Part shown: positions 9,325 to 18,407 of the stretch, piece after piece
How the letters are laid out: each line of letters opens with the position of its first letter
Position numbering within the stretch: the first letter of the stretch is position 1
DNA from: Candidatus Cloacimonadota bacterium
GTDB taxonomy: Bacteria; Cloacimonadota; Cloacimonadia; Cloacimonadales; TCS61
Assembly: GCA_030445745.1 (NCBI GenBank)
Contig: JASUTE010000001.1
Span: 226,035 to 290,034 of the forward strand
Length of the DNA: 64,000 nucleotides
Direction: 5' to 3'
Notes under the pieces: generated by a model
What the model was told of the DNA's origin: nothing
Seen by the model: the letters and a program-made list of their open reading frames with translations, nothing else
Database searches by the model: none
Translations under genes and position numbers: made by a program

Positions 9325-11019
9325 ATGACAGAAACTAAAAATTTTATTGAACAAATAATAGACGAAGACCTGAAAACTGGTAAATATGGGGGCAGAGTGC
9401 ACACTCGCTTCCCACCCGAACCAAATGGTTATCTGCACATTGGTCATGCTAAATCGATCTGCCTGAATTTCGGATTAGCAGAAAAATACAATGGAGTATG
9501 CAATTTACGTTTCGACGATACCAATCCTATCAAAGAAGATACTTCCTATACAAAAGCTATTCAGGAAGATATTAAATGGCTGGGATACGATTGGGCAGAC
9601 AGGCTCTATTATGCTTCCGATTATTTTGAACAGATGTATGAATATGCTGTACAATTAGTGCAAGCGGGCAAAGCTTATGTTTGTAGTTTAAGCGAAAAGG
9701 AGATTCGCGAATACCGTGGAACAGTTAAAGAACCCGGCAAACCCAGCCCTTACCGTAACCGCAGTGTGGAAGAAAACTTGGAACTTTTGGAAAAGATGAA
9801 AAATGGTGAATTTGAAGACGGCCAGCATACTTTACGCGCCAAAATAGATATGGCCAGTGCTAATATGAAAATGCGCGATCCGCTTATCTATCGCATCAGA
9901 AACGCCAAGCATCATCGTACTGGCGATAAATGGCATATCTATCCTATGTATGATTTTGCCCACTGTTTGGAAGATTCTATCGAAAATATAACTCATTCTT
10001 TGTGCTCGATAGAATTCGAGAATAATCGTCCACTCTACGATTGGTTTTTAGATCAATTAAGTATTTACCATCCACAACAAATAGAATTTGCTCGCCTGAA
10101 CATGACCTATACAGTTATGAGTAAACGCAAACTTCTGAAATTGATAGAGGAAGGATATGTTTCCGGCTGGGATGATCCCAGACTTCCCACAATACGTGGT
10201 TTACGCCGCCGCGGTTATACACCAAGCTCTATTCGTGAATTTTCCAATATTATTGGTGTAGCCAAAAGTGATAGCACGGTAGATTATGCACTTCTGGAGC
10301 ATGTTATTCGCAAAGAACTGAACAAAACTGCTATGCGCGTGATGGGAGTGCTGAAGCCGCTAAAAGTGATAATTGATAACTATCCTGAAGGTGAAGAGGA
10401 GTATTTGGAAGCAGTAAATAATCCAGAAGATCCTGAATATGGAACACGGCAAGTGCCTTTTTCTAAGGAATTATATATCGAACAAGATGATTTTATGGAA
10501 GATCCGCCTCCAAAATTCTATCGCCTTGCCCCTGGCTGCGAGGTAAGATTGCGCTATGCTTATTTCCTAAAATGTAACTCGGTAGAAAAAGATGAAGATG
10601 GTAAGATAACAGCTCTGCACTGTACCTACGACCCAGCTACCAAGGGCGGTTCAGCTCCAGATGGCCGCAAGGTGAAGGCTACCTTACATTGGGTTTCCGC
10701 TAAACACGCTATTGATGCTGAAGTAAGGCTGTACGACAATCTTTTCACTAAAGAAAACCCCGAAAATTCTAAAGATGGCCGTAGTTTTGAGCATTTTATC
10801 AATGAAAATTCTCTACAAATTCTAAAAAACTGTAAATTAGAACCATCTTTACAAGAAGTGAAACCAGAAACCAGGGTTCAATTCGAAAGATTGGGCTATT
10901 TCTGTGCCGACAGGTTCGATCATAGCTCCAATAATTTGGTTTTCAATCGGATAGTGACTCTGCGTGACACCTGGAAAAAGATACAGAAACGTCTGGCTAA
11001 GCAAAATAAGAAGAAATAA
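9325..11019 (+). CDS. glnS: Glutaminyl-tRNA synthetase
   Basis: Class I synthetase forming Gln-tRNA-Gln directly. The HIGH motif is [16 protein letters not shown] at about residues 29-44. [10 protein letters not shown] follows, then the KMSKS-type VMSKRKLL near 269. The two-barrel C-terminal anticodon domain ends around [13 protein letters not shown]. The length of 564 aa fits bacterial GlnRS. It directly follows gltX (GAGGTAAAG ribosome site), so both Glu and Gln charging come from one transcript. GlnRS is patchily distributed outside Proteobacteria, and its presence suggests the GatCAB transamidation route is not the only one here. Confidence 0.97.
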   Translation: MTETKNFIEQIIDEDLKTGKYGGRVHTRFPPEPNGYLHIGHAKSICLNFGLAEKYNGVCNLRFDDTNPIKEDTSYTKAIQEDIKWLGYDWADRLYYASDYFEQMYEYAVQLVQAGKAYVCSLSEKEIREYRGTVKEPGKPSPYRNRSVEENLELLEKMKNGEFEDGQHTLRAKIDMASANMKMRDPLIYRIRNAKHHRTGDKWHIYPMYDFAHCLEDSIENITHSLCSIEFENNRPLYDWFLDQLSIYHPQQIEFARLNMTYTVMSKRKLLKLIEEGYVSGWDDPRLPTIRGLRRRGYTPSSIREFSNIIGVAKSDSTVDYALLEHVIRKELNKTAMRVMGVLKPLKVIIDNYPEGEEEYLEAVNNPEDPEYGTRQVPFSKELYIEQDDFMEDPPPKFYRLAPGCEVRLRYAYFLKCNSVEKDEDGKITALHCTYDPATKGGSAPDGRKVKATLHWVSAKHAIDAEVRLYDNLFTKENPENSKDGRSFEHFINENSLQILKNCKLEPSLQEVKPETRVQFERLGYFCADRFDHSSNNLVFNRIVTLRDTWKKIQKRLAKQNKKK

Positions 11020-11020
11020 G

Positions 11021-12133
11021 ATGTTCAGGAAGATAAAAGGGCAAGATAAGGCAATTTCGATATTGAAGCAAGCGGTTGAGGAAGACAAAATTGCTCAAGC
11101 TTATCTGTTCTATGGTCCTAAAGGAGTAGGCAAATTTACTACAGCACTCTATTTTGCTATGGCTATAAATTGCTTTGCCGAAGATGATATGAAACCTTGC
11201 GGTAAGTGTAGTTCCTGCCAAAAATTCCTGAAATTAAGTCACCCAGATTTAACCTATGTTTTCCCATCTCCTTTTAGGAAAGATGATATAGATACAAATG
11301 GTAATTTGAAATCGGATAAGAACGACGAAATATATAAAGAATTCCTAAAAAACAAGATTGAAACTCCCTGGAAAAATTTTTACTTTTCCAGTAATATCGA
11401 AATTCGTATACCGTTTATACGGGTTTTAATCCATCATTTAAGTCTTACCGCTAATGAAGCCAGAAAGAAAGTGGTGATAGTGGAAGATGCCGATATGATG
11501 AACACTAACACAGCCAATGCTTTTTTAAAAACCCTGGAAGAACCACCGGTTGATGCGGTGATAATTTTAACTACCAGCAAGCCCAATTCGCTTTTGCCTA
11601 CGGTTTTATCTCGCTGCCAAAAAATTCCCTTCTATAGCGTACCCCGCCATCTAATAGAGCAAGAACTTAAAGAATCACGTTTTTTGGATGATGTACAGGC
11701 CAAGATGTACGCCCGTATTAGTAACGGTAACATGGAAAAAGCTTTGCAGCTGGCAGAAGAGGGCAACCTGGAAACGCGTACAGCTACAATTGATTTTTTG
11801 AAAATAGTGTTACAGCAGAATGACTATGAATTCCTGCAGTTCATGAGCAAATACCGTACTTCCAAAAATCAGGCTGAGCTGGCTAACCTTATTTCCTATC
11901 TAATAATTTGGCTTAGCGACATTTCCTATTTTAAATATAACCCCGAAAATATGGTGAATTTAGATTATGATAAGTTGGTGGAACAGCTATACTTGAGCAA
12001 CCAGAATGTGGATATCTATGTTCCTAAACTGATAGAATTTTTGGAAAAAATGCTGCGGAAATTGGATGGTCATGTTAATCCACAGCTTATTATCACCGAG
12101 ATCTATAATCGATTTTGTCGGACATTCCAATGA
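11021..12133 (+). CDS. holB: DNA polymerase III delta' subunit (clamp loader)
   Basis: An AAA+ clamp-loader subunit of about 370 residues. Walker A is FYGPKGVGKFTTA near residue 28. The zinc module CGKCSSCQKF lies near residue 59. The sensor-like region VEDADMMNTNTANAFLKTLEEPP is highly typical of delta'/DnaX. I place the start at the ATG at 11021, because the track's extra 19 N-terminal codons overlap glnS and do not match the family. The stop overlaps the phoB start (ATGA). Whether it is delta' or a second tau-like subunit is judged from length; delta' fits best. Confidence 0.88.
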   Translation: MFRKIKGQDKAISILKQAVEEDKIAQAYLFYGPKGVGKFTTALYFAMAINCFAEDDMKPCGKCSSCQKFLKLSHPDLTYVFPSPFRKDDIDTNGNLKSDKNDEIYKEFLKNKIETPWKNFYFSSNIEIRIPFIRVLIHHLSLTANEARKKVVIVEDADMMNTNTANAFLKTLEEPPVDAVIILTTSKPNSLLPTVLSRCQKIPFYSVPRHLIEQELKESRFLDDVQAKMYARISNGNMEKALQLAEEGNLETRTATIDFLKIVLQQNDYEFLQFMSKYRTSKNQAELANLISYLIIWLSDISYFKYNPENMVNLDYDKLVEQLYLSNQNVDIYVPKLIEFLEKMLRKLDGHVNPQLIITEIYNRFCRTFQ

Positions 12134-12819
12134 AAAATAAGCAAAAGATATTTATCGTAGATGATGAGCCCGATATTTTGGAATTGGTAGCAATAAATTT
12201 AGAAAAAGCCGGCTTCCTAACTTCCAAATACGAAGAAGCGCAACCGATGCTAGATTCTTTGCCAAAGGAGCTTCCCGATTTAATAATTTTGGATTTGATG
12301 CTACCAGATGCTGATGGTTTTGACGTTTGTAAGCAGTTACGAGCAAATTCCCAATATAAAGATATTCCTATAATTATGCTAACCGCCAAAAGTGAAGAGA
12401 TGGATAGAGTTTTGGGACTGGAGTTTGGCGCTGACGATTATGTGGTGAAACCATTCTCACCGCGCGAGCTGGTAGCCAGGGTGAAAGCTATTTTGCGCCG
12501 GGGTACAAGCACTGCTACCGAACAATCTATCATCGAGATAGGAGATAGTTTGAGCATAGATACACAAAAATATGAAGTAAAAGTGCAAAATACCACAGTA
12601 AATCTAACTTCTACGGAATTTAAGCTGTTATATCTTTTAGCTAAGCGTCCCGGCTGGGTTTATTCTCGTAATCAGATATTAGATTACCTGTGGGGTAACG
12701 ATAAAATAGTGATAGATAGAACCATAGACGTACACATAAGAAATTTGCGCGATAAGCTTGGCATAGCTGGGAAGATGATTAAAAATGTGAGAGGAGTAGG
12801 TTATAAACTGGAGCAATAA
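12130..12819 (+). CDS. phoB: Phosphate-regulon type response regulator (OmpR/PhoB family)
   Basis: A 229-residue two-component response regulator. Receiver domain residues are FIVDDEPDI (acidic pocket), LIILDLMLPDADG with the phospho-acceptor Asp near residue 55, MLTAKSEE, and VVKPFSPREL with the conserved Lys. A C-terminal OmpR-type winged helix follows (LTSTEFKLLYLLAKRPGWVYSR, IDVHIRNLRDKL, VRGVGYKL). The ATG at 12130 overlaps the holB stop. It is followed by a sensor kinase, a sigma factor and the whole pst operon, which strongly supports a PhoB role. Its likely target is the four-repeat box at about 14666-14705. Confidence 0.9.
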   Translation: MKNKQKIFIVDDEPDILELVAINLEKAGFLTSKYEEAQPMLDSLPKELPDLIILDLMLPDADGFDVCKQLRANSQYKDIPIIMLTAKSEEMDRVLGLEFGADDYVVKPFSPRELVARVKAILRRGTSTATEQSIIEIGDSLSIDTQKYEVKVQNTTVNLTSTEFKLLYLLAKRPGWVYSRNQILDYLWGNDKIVIDRTIDVHIRNLRDKLGIAGKMIKNVRGVGYKLEQ

Positions 12820-14131
12820 TCTCCGAGCTAAACTGTTTAAACATTTTGCTTGGTTCATAATTATTTTAGTTGCGGTTTTATATGGTGTTAACTATCATAA
12901 CTACAATTTGAATAGCATATTGTTAACAATTGCAATAGTTTTAGTAGCTTTAGTAATTGCCTATTTTTTTGCACGTAAGATTACCGATCCCTTGCAAAAT
13001 ATTTTTACCAACATAAACAAGATCGCCGATAAAAAATATGCACTTAGCCCTTCAACTTTGCCTATTTTCAATGAAATAATGCGAGATCTACATGCTATTG
13101 CTGCCAGATTGGAAAGAAACCAACAGAAAATTTCCAAACATCGCCAAGGATTTTACACACTGCTGTCTTCTATCCAGGAATCTATTTGGATAATGAATAC
13201 CAAAGGCATTATAACTGTTGCCAATGAAAGTTTCGAGAACTTAGTGGGTAATAGCAATCTGAAAGATTCCTATTTTTGGAATGTTATTCGCTACAAAATT
13301 TTGTACGATTTTATCGATGATATCTTCCACGAGCCCAAAACTACCAGCAGAGAAATAACTATTGAAAATAGGTACTATATTTGCAGCGCTTCCTATACAG
13401 CCCAAACTAAAGAAACTATATTTTTGATGTATGATATTACTGAAATACGCAGCCTGGAAACAATGAAAAAAGATCTGGTACTTAATGTTTCCCATGAATT
13501 GCGTACTCCACTTACATCCATCAAAGGATTTTTGGAAACTATTGAACCCAAAGCAGCTAATCAGAAATATATTGATGTGATAAAACGCAACACTGAACGT
13601 TTAATTCGCATTGTGCAAGATCTACTGAATCTTTCCAAGCTGGAACAAATGGGTGATTTGGAAATTGAAAAAATTAACATTGCGGAGTTTGTTGATAATT
13701 TGAAGAAAATTTTTGAACTAACTTTAAAGGAAAGTGAAAATGAATTAGTTGTTGAGTGGCCAGCAGAACTTAAATTTTTGGAAGCTGATTACTTTAAATT
13801 GGAACAAGTTTTTATTAATTTATTGGATAATGCCATAAAATATACCAAAGGTGGTAAAATAAAGATTCGGTTTTCCCAATTAGAGCAGCATATTTTAATC
13901 GAGATAGAAGATAATGGCAGAGGAATTGCACCTGAGCATTTACCGCGTTTATTCGAAAGATTTTACGTGGTAGATAAATCTAGAACACGCAAATTAAGTA
14001 GTACTGGTTTAGGGCTTTCCATCGTGAAGCATATAGTAAATCTGCATGCTGGTAATATTGAAGTAAAAAGTAAATTAGGAGTAGGAACGAAGTTTAGTAT
14101 AACTTTACCAAAGCATTATGAAAAAAAATGA
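12803..14131 (+). CDS. phoR: PhoR-like sensor histidine kinase; start codon uncertain
   Basis: A membrane sensor kinase. The track begins at a TTG (12908), but the same frame is open from 12800 and encodes a convincing first membrane segment (LFKHFAWFIIILVAVLY) before the second (ILLTIAIVLVALVIAYFFA). The coding region therefore starts earlier. No ATG, GTG or TTG exists between the upstream stop at 12797 and 12908. ATA at 12803, 6 bases after GAGGAG, is the best-placed candidate, with CTG at 12833 another. Domains are a short HAMP-like linker, a PAS domain (about residues 110-200), HisKA (VSHELRTPLTSIKGFLE), and HATPase (LLDNAIKYT, DNGRGIAPEHLPRLFERFY, GLGLSIVKH). Partner of the preceding regulator. 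Confidence 0.85.
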   Translation: MNWSNNLRAKLFKHFAWFIIILVAVLYGVNYHNYNLNSILLTIAIVLVALVIAYFFARKITDPLQNIFTNINKIADKKYALSPSTLPIFNEIMRDLHAIAARLERNQQKISKHRQGFYTLLSSIQESIWIMNTKGIITVANESFENLVGNSNLKDSYFWNVIRYKILYDFIDDIFHEPKTTSREITIENRYYICSASYTAQTKETIFLMYDITEIRSLETMKKDLVLNVSHELRTPLTSIKGFLETIEPKAANQKYIDVIKRNTERLIRIVQDLLNLSKLEQMGDLEIEKINIAEFVDNLKKIFELTLKESENELVVEWPAELKFLEADYFKLEQVFINLLDNAIKYTKGGKIKIRFSQLEQHILIEIEDNGRGIAPEHLPRLFERFYVVDKSRTRKLSSTGLGLSIVKHIVNLHAGNIEVKSKLGVGTKFSITLPKHYEKK

Positions 14132-14621
14132 AGATATTTTTGAAAAATATAAAGGTTTAGTAGTAGACATAGCCAATAAATATAAACATCTGGGTCTTCC
14201 TATAGAAGATCTCATCCAGGAAGGTATGTTAGGTCTTTTACAGGCTCAGCAGAAATTTAAAGAAGAAAAAGGCGCTAAGTTTTCCACCTATGCCACCTAC
14301 TGGATAAAAAAATACATTTTAGCTGCTATAGAAAAAGAAAAAAAAGGCTCTTTGAACTCAATAAAATTGGTTGATGAAACGGTAAAAGATGAAAAACAAC
14401 AAGCTAAATTTGATTCTGATATAAAAGTTAGTAAATTCCTAAAATTAACCGATGATATTCCTGTAGATGAACAAAAAGTGCTTAGAATGCTTTATGAAGA
14501 GCAATATACTTTAAAAGAGATAGCCGAAGAACTAAATATAAGCCGGGAACGTACCCGCCAACTTAAAGAAAAGGCACTAAGAAGACTAAGATCTAAAACA
14601 AAAAATCAAGAAAATTCATAG
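14118..14621 (+). CDS. Short sigma-70 family factor (regions 2 and 4 only)
   Basis: A 167-residue RNA polymerase sigma factor that overlaps the kinase end by 14 bases. Region 2 is clear: LPIEDLIQEGMLGLLQAQQKF and FSTYATYWIKKYILAAI, the latter being the RpoD-type -10 recognition helix. Region 4 is VDEQKVLRMLYEEQYTLKEIAEELNISRERTRQLKEKALRRLR, a near-canonical primary-sigma region 4.2. Regions 1 and 3 are missing, and the linker is only about 45 residues. It is closer to RpoD/SigB-type sequences than to ECF factors. Its position inside the phoBR-pst unit suggests a dedicated phosphate-starvation sigma factor; that is inference from location. Confidence 0.85.
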   Translation: MKKNEDIFEKYKGLVVDIANKYKHLGLPIEDLIQEGMLGLLQAQQKFKEEKGAKFSTYATYWIKKYILAAIEKEKKGSLNSIKLVDETVKDEKQQAKFDSDIKVSKFLKLTDDIPVDEQKVLRMLYEEQYTLKEIAEELNISRERTRQLKEKALRRLRSKTKNQENS

Positions 14622-14665
14622 ATATTTTAAGCGCTATTTCTCTATTTTTCATATTATTACACCAT

Positions 14666-14705
14666 CTTAACACTTTCTTAACAATAACTTTATAATCACT
14701 TAACT
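14666..14705 (+). promoter_or_regulatory. Pho box of four 11-bp-phased repeats over a -10 element
   Basis: CTTAACA occurs at 14666 and again at 14677. The related CTTTATA is at 14688 and CTTAACT at 14699, all spaced by exactly 11 bases. The phasing is like PhoB/PhoP binding repeats. A perfect TATAAT lies at 14691-14696, overlapping the third repeat. A -35 box is not evident, as expected for an activator-dependent Pho promoter. The porin gene starts about 50 bases downstream. Confidence 0.7.
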
Positions 14706-14752
14706 CTCCTACCGTAAAATTTGGGCGAATAAGCTTTGAATAGGAGGAAAAA

Positions 14753-15778
14753 GTGAAAAGAAGTTTTTTAATTGTTATATTGGTTATGATTGTTATAACA
14801 TCAACCAATATTAAAGCAGAAACAAAACTTAATATGGAACTTTGGAACCGTTGGACTTACCAGCAAGTAGACGGTGATGTAACTAAAAACGAAATGGCTG
14901 TTAAAAGAGGTTATTTCCGTTTAGAACCACAACTTACCAGTAATGTAAAAGGACGTTTTAATGTAGATTTCTTTAGTAATGATGGTAGCCCGGATGGGGC
15001 AGGCTTGAAACTGAAATATGCTTACTTAGATTTTAACAATCTACTTCCAATTAATGATGCCACACTTACCGTTGGTCTTATGAAAACCTATTTTGGAACA
15101 ATTTACGACTGGAGTTATCCTACTATCGATAAAGATCCTTCCGATAAGTACAATTTCGTTAGCTCTACCGATTATGGTATGGGTGTAAGCGGCTACCTTC
15201 CCCAAGGCTATGGTTCCTATGCAGTAGCCGTTTACAATGGTGAAGGCTACAAAAAAACCGGTGGCGACATTAACACTGATATGAACTATTTGGCTAACCT
15301 GCGCGTATCTCCTATCACAGGCCTTACAGTAGGTGGTTCTTATATGTTCAAAAGTAAAAACGATTCTGATGCAAGCGACCGTGAAGAATACAACATGATA
15401 GCCGGAATGGGTAAATTCGCTTTTGGCGCAGCTTCGATTACAGCTCAGTACCTTACTAAAACTACTTCTTATCCAAACGACAACAGCTTGGACGATGTTT
15501 CTGACAGTGTAATTAGTTTAATGCCTATGTACAAACTTAACAATAAATTTGAACTGGTAGCACGGTATGACATCTACGATCCAAACACAGACGTTGACGA
15601 TGATGGTTATAACACTGCTATTGGTGGAGTTAACTATTATTTGGCACGCGATTCAAAAAATAGTCCTAAACTAATGCTGCAAGCCAACTACCAGCTGAAA
15701 TCTTATGAAGATGATAATTCTGATGATGAAAGCACTTTGATGGTGCAACTACGCTGGATCTTCTCTGAAGAGATCTAA
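14753..15778 (+). CDS. Phosphate-starvation outer-membrane porin
   Basis: A 341-residue beta-barrel protein starting at GTG, with AGGAGG 7 bases upstream. The signal peptide is about 22 residues (FLIVILVMIVITSTNIKA). The mature part consists of alternating amphipathic strands (GRFNVDFFS, LKLKYAYLDF, TLTVGLMKTYFGTIYDW) typical of 16- to 18-stranded porins of the OprP/OprO or short-chain porin type. It ends in LMVQLRWIF, with aromatic residues in the closing strand. Its place after a Pho box and before pstS supports a role in phosphate or oligophosphate uptake across the outer membrane. Specificity is inferred from context only. Confidence 0.82.
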   Translation: MKRSFLIVILVMIVITSTNIKAETKLNMELWNRWTYQQVDGDVTKNEMAVKRGYFRLEPQLTSNVKGRFNVDFFSNDGSPDGAGLKLKYAYLDFNNLLPINDATLTVGLMKTYFGTIYDWSYPTIDKDPSDKYNFVSSTDYGMGVSGYLPQGYGSYAVAVYNGEGYKKTGGDINTDMNYLANLRVSPITGLTVGGSYMFKSKNDSDASDREEYNMIAGMGKFAFGAASITAQYLTKTTSYPNDNSLDDVSDSVISLMPMYKLNNKFELVARYDIYDPNTDVDDDGYNTAIGGVNYYLARDSKNSPKLMLQANYQLKSYEDDNSDDESTLMVQLRWIFSEEI

Positions 15779-15798
15779 GAGAAAAGTAAAAGGAGATA

Positions 15799-16614
15799 AT
15801 GATGAAATTTAAAATTTTAGCTATTTTAACCGTATTGGCAGTGTTAGCAGTTCCTGCTTTCGCCCAAGATAATCGTCTTACCGTTGCTGGTTCCACTACT
15901 GTACTTCCAATTGCTCAGGCAGCAGCCGAAGCTTATATGGACATGCATCCAGAGATTAACATCTCTGTTCGTGGTGGTGGCTCTAGTGTAGGCATAGCTT
16001 CTATTATAGCAGGTACAGCCGATATTGGTAATGCTTCTAGGCACGCTAAAACCAAAGAACTGGCAACCGCTCGTGAAAATGGTATTAATCTTTATGAAAA
16101 TGTAGTAGCAAACGATGGTATTGCTGTTGTGGTGAATCCTTCTAACTCTATAAATGGCCTTACAACTGCTCAACTCAAATCTATCTACGCTGGTGAAGTA
16201 CAGAATTGGAAAGAATTAGGCGGTCCCAATAAGCCTATCGTGATTATTTCTCGTGACACCTCTTCCGGAACTTTTGAAGTTTTCAACAATTTGGTAATGT
16301 CAGATTCGCCGGTAGCAGCTGGCGCTTTGAAATTAGCTTCCAATAATGCCGTAGCTACCACAGTTTCCAACACTCCTGGGGCTATTGGTTATGTAGGCTT
16401 AGGTTATCTTAACGCCAGTATAAAAGCAATTACTATAGATAATGTAATGCCCACCAAGAAAACTATCCAAAATAAGGAATATCCCATTGCTAGGACTTTG
16501 CATATGTACACAAACGGCAAACCAACCGGGTTAGCTAAAAAATTCATCGATTTCATAGTTTCAGCTAAAGGACAAGAAATAGTTGAAGGACAGGGATTCG
16601 TTAGCATAAATTAG
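15799..16614 (+). CDS. pstS: Phosphate ABC transporter, periplasmic binding protein
   Basis: PstS captures phosphate in the periplasm and delivers it to PstCA. The signal peptide is MMKFKILAILTVLAVLAVPAFA. The mature protein starts near QDNRLTVAGSTTVLPIAQAAAE, the first phosphate-loop signature. RGGGSSVGIASI, the ISRDTSSGTFEVF loop, and TPGAIGYVGLGYL follow. The length of 271 aa is typical of the short PstS class. Ribosome site AAAAGGAGAT precedes the start. A strong hairpin with a T-run stands just after the gene, so full-length pstSCAB transcripts are probably a minor fraction compared with pstS message. Confidence 0.95.
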   Translation: MMKFKILAILTVLAVLAVPAFAQDNRLTVAGSTTVLPIAQAAAEAYMDMHPEINISVRGGGSSVGIASIIAGTADIGNASRHAKTKELATARENGINLYENVVANDGIAVVVNPSNSINGLTTAQLKSIYAGEVQNWKELGGPNKPIVIISRDTSSGTFEVFNNLVMSDSPVAAGALKLASNNAVATTVSNTPGAIGYVGLGYLNASIKAITIDNVMPTKKTIQNKEYPIARTLHMYTNGKPTGLAKKFIDFIVSAKGQEIVEGQGFVSIN

Positions 16615-16631
16615 AAGTGTAATCCTCCCCC

Positions 16632-16666
16632 AGGTCATTGGGAGATTTCTCCCAATGACCTTTTTT
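16632..16666 (+). terminator. Strong hairpin with T-run between pstS and pstC
   Basis: A 13-bp perfect stem (AGGTCATTGGGAG with CTCCCAATGACCT), 4-nt loop ATTT, then six T. It is likely a partial terminator or a 3'-stabilising structure that keeps PstS in excess over the membrane components. Confidence 0.85.
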
Positions 16667-16689
16667 AAGAAATTAAGGTAGGAATTAAT

Positions 16690-17553
16690 ATGGATTTCAA
16701 AGAGAAAATTTTCCAATCGATTACCTACATCGCCTCGATCTGTACAATAGTATTTCTATTTGGAATAATACTGAGTCTGTTTTTTGAAGGATTACCAGTG
16801 CTAAATTTCACTTCAATAAAGGACTTTTTATTCAGCAAAGATTGGTATCCTACCATGTTCCCACCCAAATTTGGAATTTTATCACTTATCGCAGGTTCAT
16901 TTGTAGTAACTTTAGGTGCTTTGGTTATCTCCATTCCCTTAGGATTAGGAGCCGCCATCTATATTTCTGAAATTGCCAATAAAAGAGTAAAAGAGATTTT
17001 AAAACCGCTAATCGAACTTTTAGCAGGTATCCCTTCAGTAGTTTACGGGTTGTTTGGGATGGCTTTTTTATCTCCCTTCCTCATCAAAGTTTTTCAAGTA
17101 CCTATCGGGTTAAATGCTTTTAATGCTTCTATAATTTTAGGAATAATGGTAGTTCCCATAATTTCTAGTATGTCGGAAGATGCCTTGAGCACAGTTCCCA
17201 ACAGTTTAAGAGAAGCTTCTTTAGCCTTAGGTGCCAATAAATGGGAAACAATAATGAAAGTAGTGTTACCAGCAGCCAAATCGGGAGTTATCAGTAGTAT
17301 AATTCTTGGTTTTGGTCGTGCTATCGGCGAAACAATGGTAGTGCTAATGGTGGCTGGTGGGGCTGCCCAAATTCCAGATAGTATCTTCGACCCGGTGCGA
17401 CCAATGCCAGCAACAGTGGCAGCAGAGATGGGTGAAACAGCCATTGGAACTCCTCATTTCCATGCTTTGTTTGGTATCGCTATCATCCTCTTTATTATAA
17501 CTTTCATCTCCATTCTGATAATTGAATTCGTAGTTATGAGGAGGAAGAAATGA
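16690..17553 (+). CDS. pstC: Phosphate ABC transporter permease PstC
   Basis: Inner-membrane permease of 287 residues with six predicted helices. The first is ITYIASICTIVFLFGIILSLFF, and the family-specific periplasmic stretch FLFSKDWYPTMFPPKFGIL follows. The ABC-permease EAA loop, which contacts PstB, reads LREASLALGANKWETIMKVVLPAAKSGV. It overlaps pstA by 4 bases (ATGA). Together with PstA it forms the phosphate channel fed by PstS. Confidence 0.94.
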   Translation: MDFKEKIFQSITYIASICTIVFLFGIILSLFFEGLPVLNFTSIKDFLFSKDWYPTMFPPKFGILSLIAGSFVVTLGALVISIPLGLGAAIYISEIANKRVKEILKPLIELLAGIPSVVYGLFGMAFLSPFLIKVFQVPIGLNAFNASIILGIMVVPIISSMSEDALSTVPNSLREASLALGANKWETIMKVVLPAAKSGVISSIILGFGRAIGETMVVLMVAGGAAQIPDSIFDPVRPMPATVAAEMGETAIGTPHFHALFGIAIILFIITFISILIIEFVVMRRKK

Positions 17554-18407
17554 CTAATATTCGTAAATTAAAATCGTCCATAGGCATAAATCTTCTCAGA
17601 TTATTCATTCTGTTAACCGTCTTTTTCCTTTTTTTATTTTTATATGTTATTTTTGCCAAAGGTGGCAGCGTGGTTAGCTGGGAGTTTCTAACCGAATCGC
17701 CCAAGCGCTTTATGACAGAAGGCGGCATTTACCCTGCTATAGTAGGAACATTTTGGCTTACTGTACTTTCTATAGGATTTGCTTTACCTTTAGGAATTTT
17801 TACAGCTATATTTATGACCAGCTATGCCAAGCCTTACTGGCTGGTACGCATAGTTCGTGTTGCCATAAACACTTTAGCTGGGGTGCCATCGATAATTTAC
17901 GGGCTATTTGGCCTTACTGTATTTGTTCGGTTATTTAATTTCGGTGTTTCCCTACTTTCTGGCGCCCTAACTCTGGGAGTTTTAGCACTTCCAGTAATAA
18001 TAAATGCTAGCGAAGAAGCTATTCGTAGTGTTCCGGGAGATTTCAGAGATGCTTCTTTGGCTTTAGGGGCAACCAAACGTCAGACTATTTTAAGGGTAAT
18101 TTTGCCAACAGCTCTTCCCAACATACTTACCGGCGCAATTATTAGTATAGGAAGAGTGGCAGGCGAAACAGCTCCGATAATGTTCACAGCGGCAACCTTC
18201 TACACACGTTTGCTGCCAAAATCGGCAATGGATGAAGTGATGGCTCTGCCGTATCACATCTATGCCCTTATGACAGAAGGCGCTCATCCGGCAAAACAGG
18301 TTCCTATGGCCTATGGAACAGCAGTTGTTCTTTTGGCACTAGTTCTGTTGGTAAGTACTGTGGCAATTGTAATAAGATATAGAATAAGGAAGAAAAGAAA
18401 ATGGTAA
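17550..18407 (+). CDS. pstA: Phosphate ABC transporter permease PstA
   Basis: Inner-membrane permease of 285 residues, partner of PstC. It has a single N-terminal helix ([19 protein letters not shown]), then [22 protein letters not shown], a PstA hallmark. The EAA loop is [23 protein letters not shown]. The last helix ends in a basic tail ([10 protein letters not shown]). It overlaps pstC by 4 bases and pstB by 7 bases, so the three are translated as a coupled set. Confidence 0.94.
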   Translation: MTNIRKLKSSIGINLLRLFILLTVFFLFLFLYVIFAKGGSVVSWEFLTESPKRFMTEGGIYPAIVGTFWLTVLSIGFALPLGIFTAIFMTSYAKPYWLVRIVRVAINTLAGVPSIIYGLFGLTVFVRLFNFGVSLLSGALTLGVLALPVIINASEEAIRSVPGDFRDASLALGATKRQTILRVILPTALPNILTGAIISIGRVAGETAPIMFTAATFYTRLLPKSAMDEVMALPYHIYALMTEGAHPAKQVPMAYGTAVVLLALVLLVSTVAIVIRYRIRKKRKW

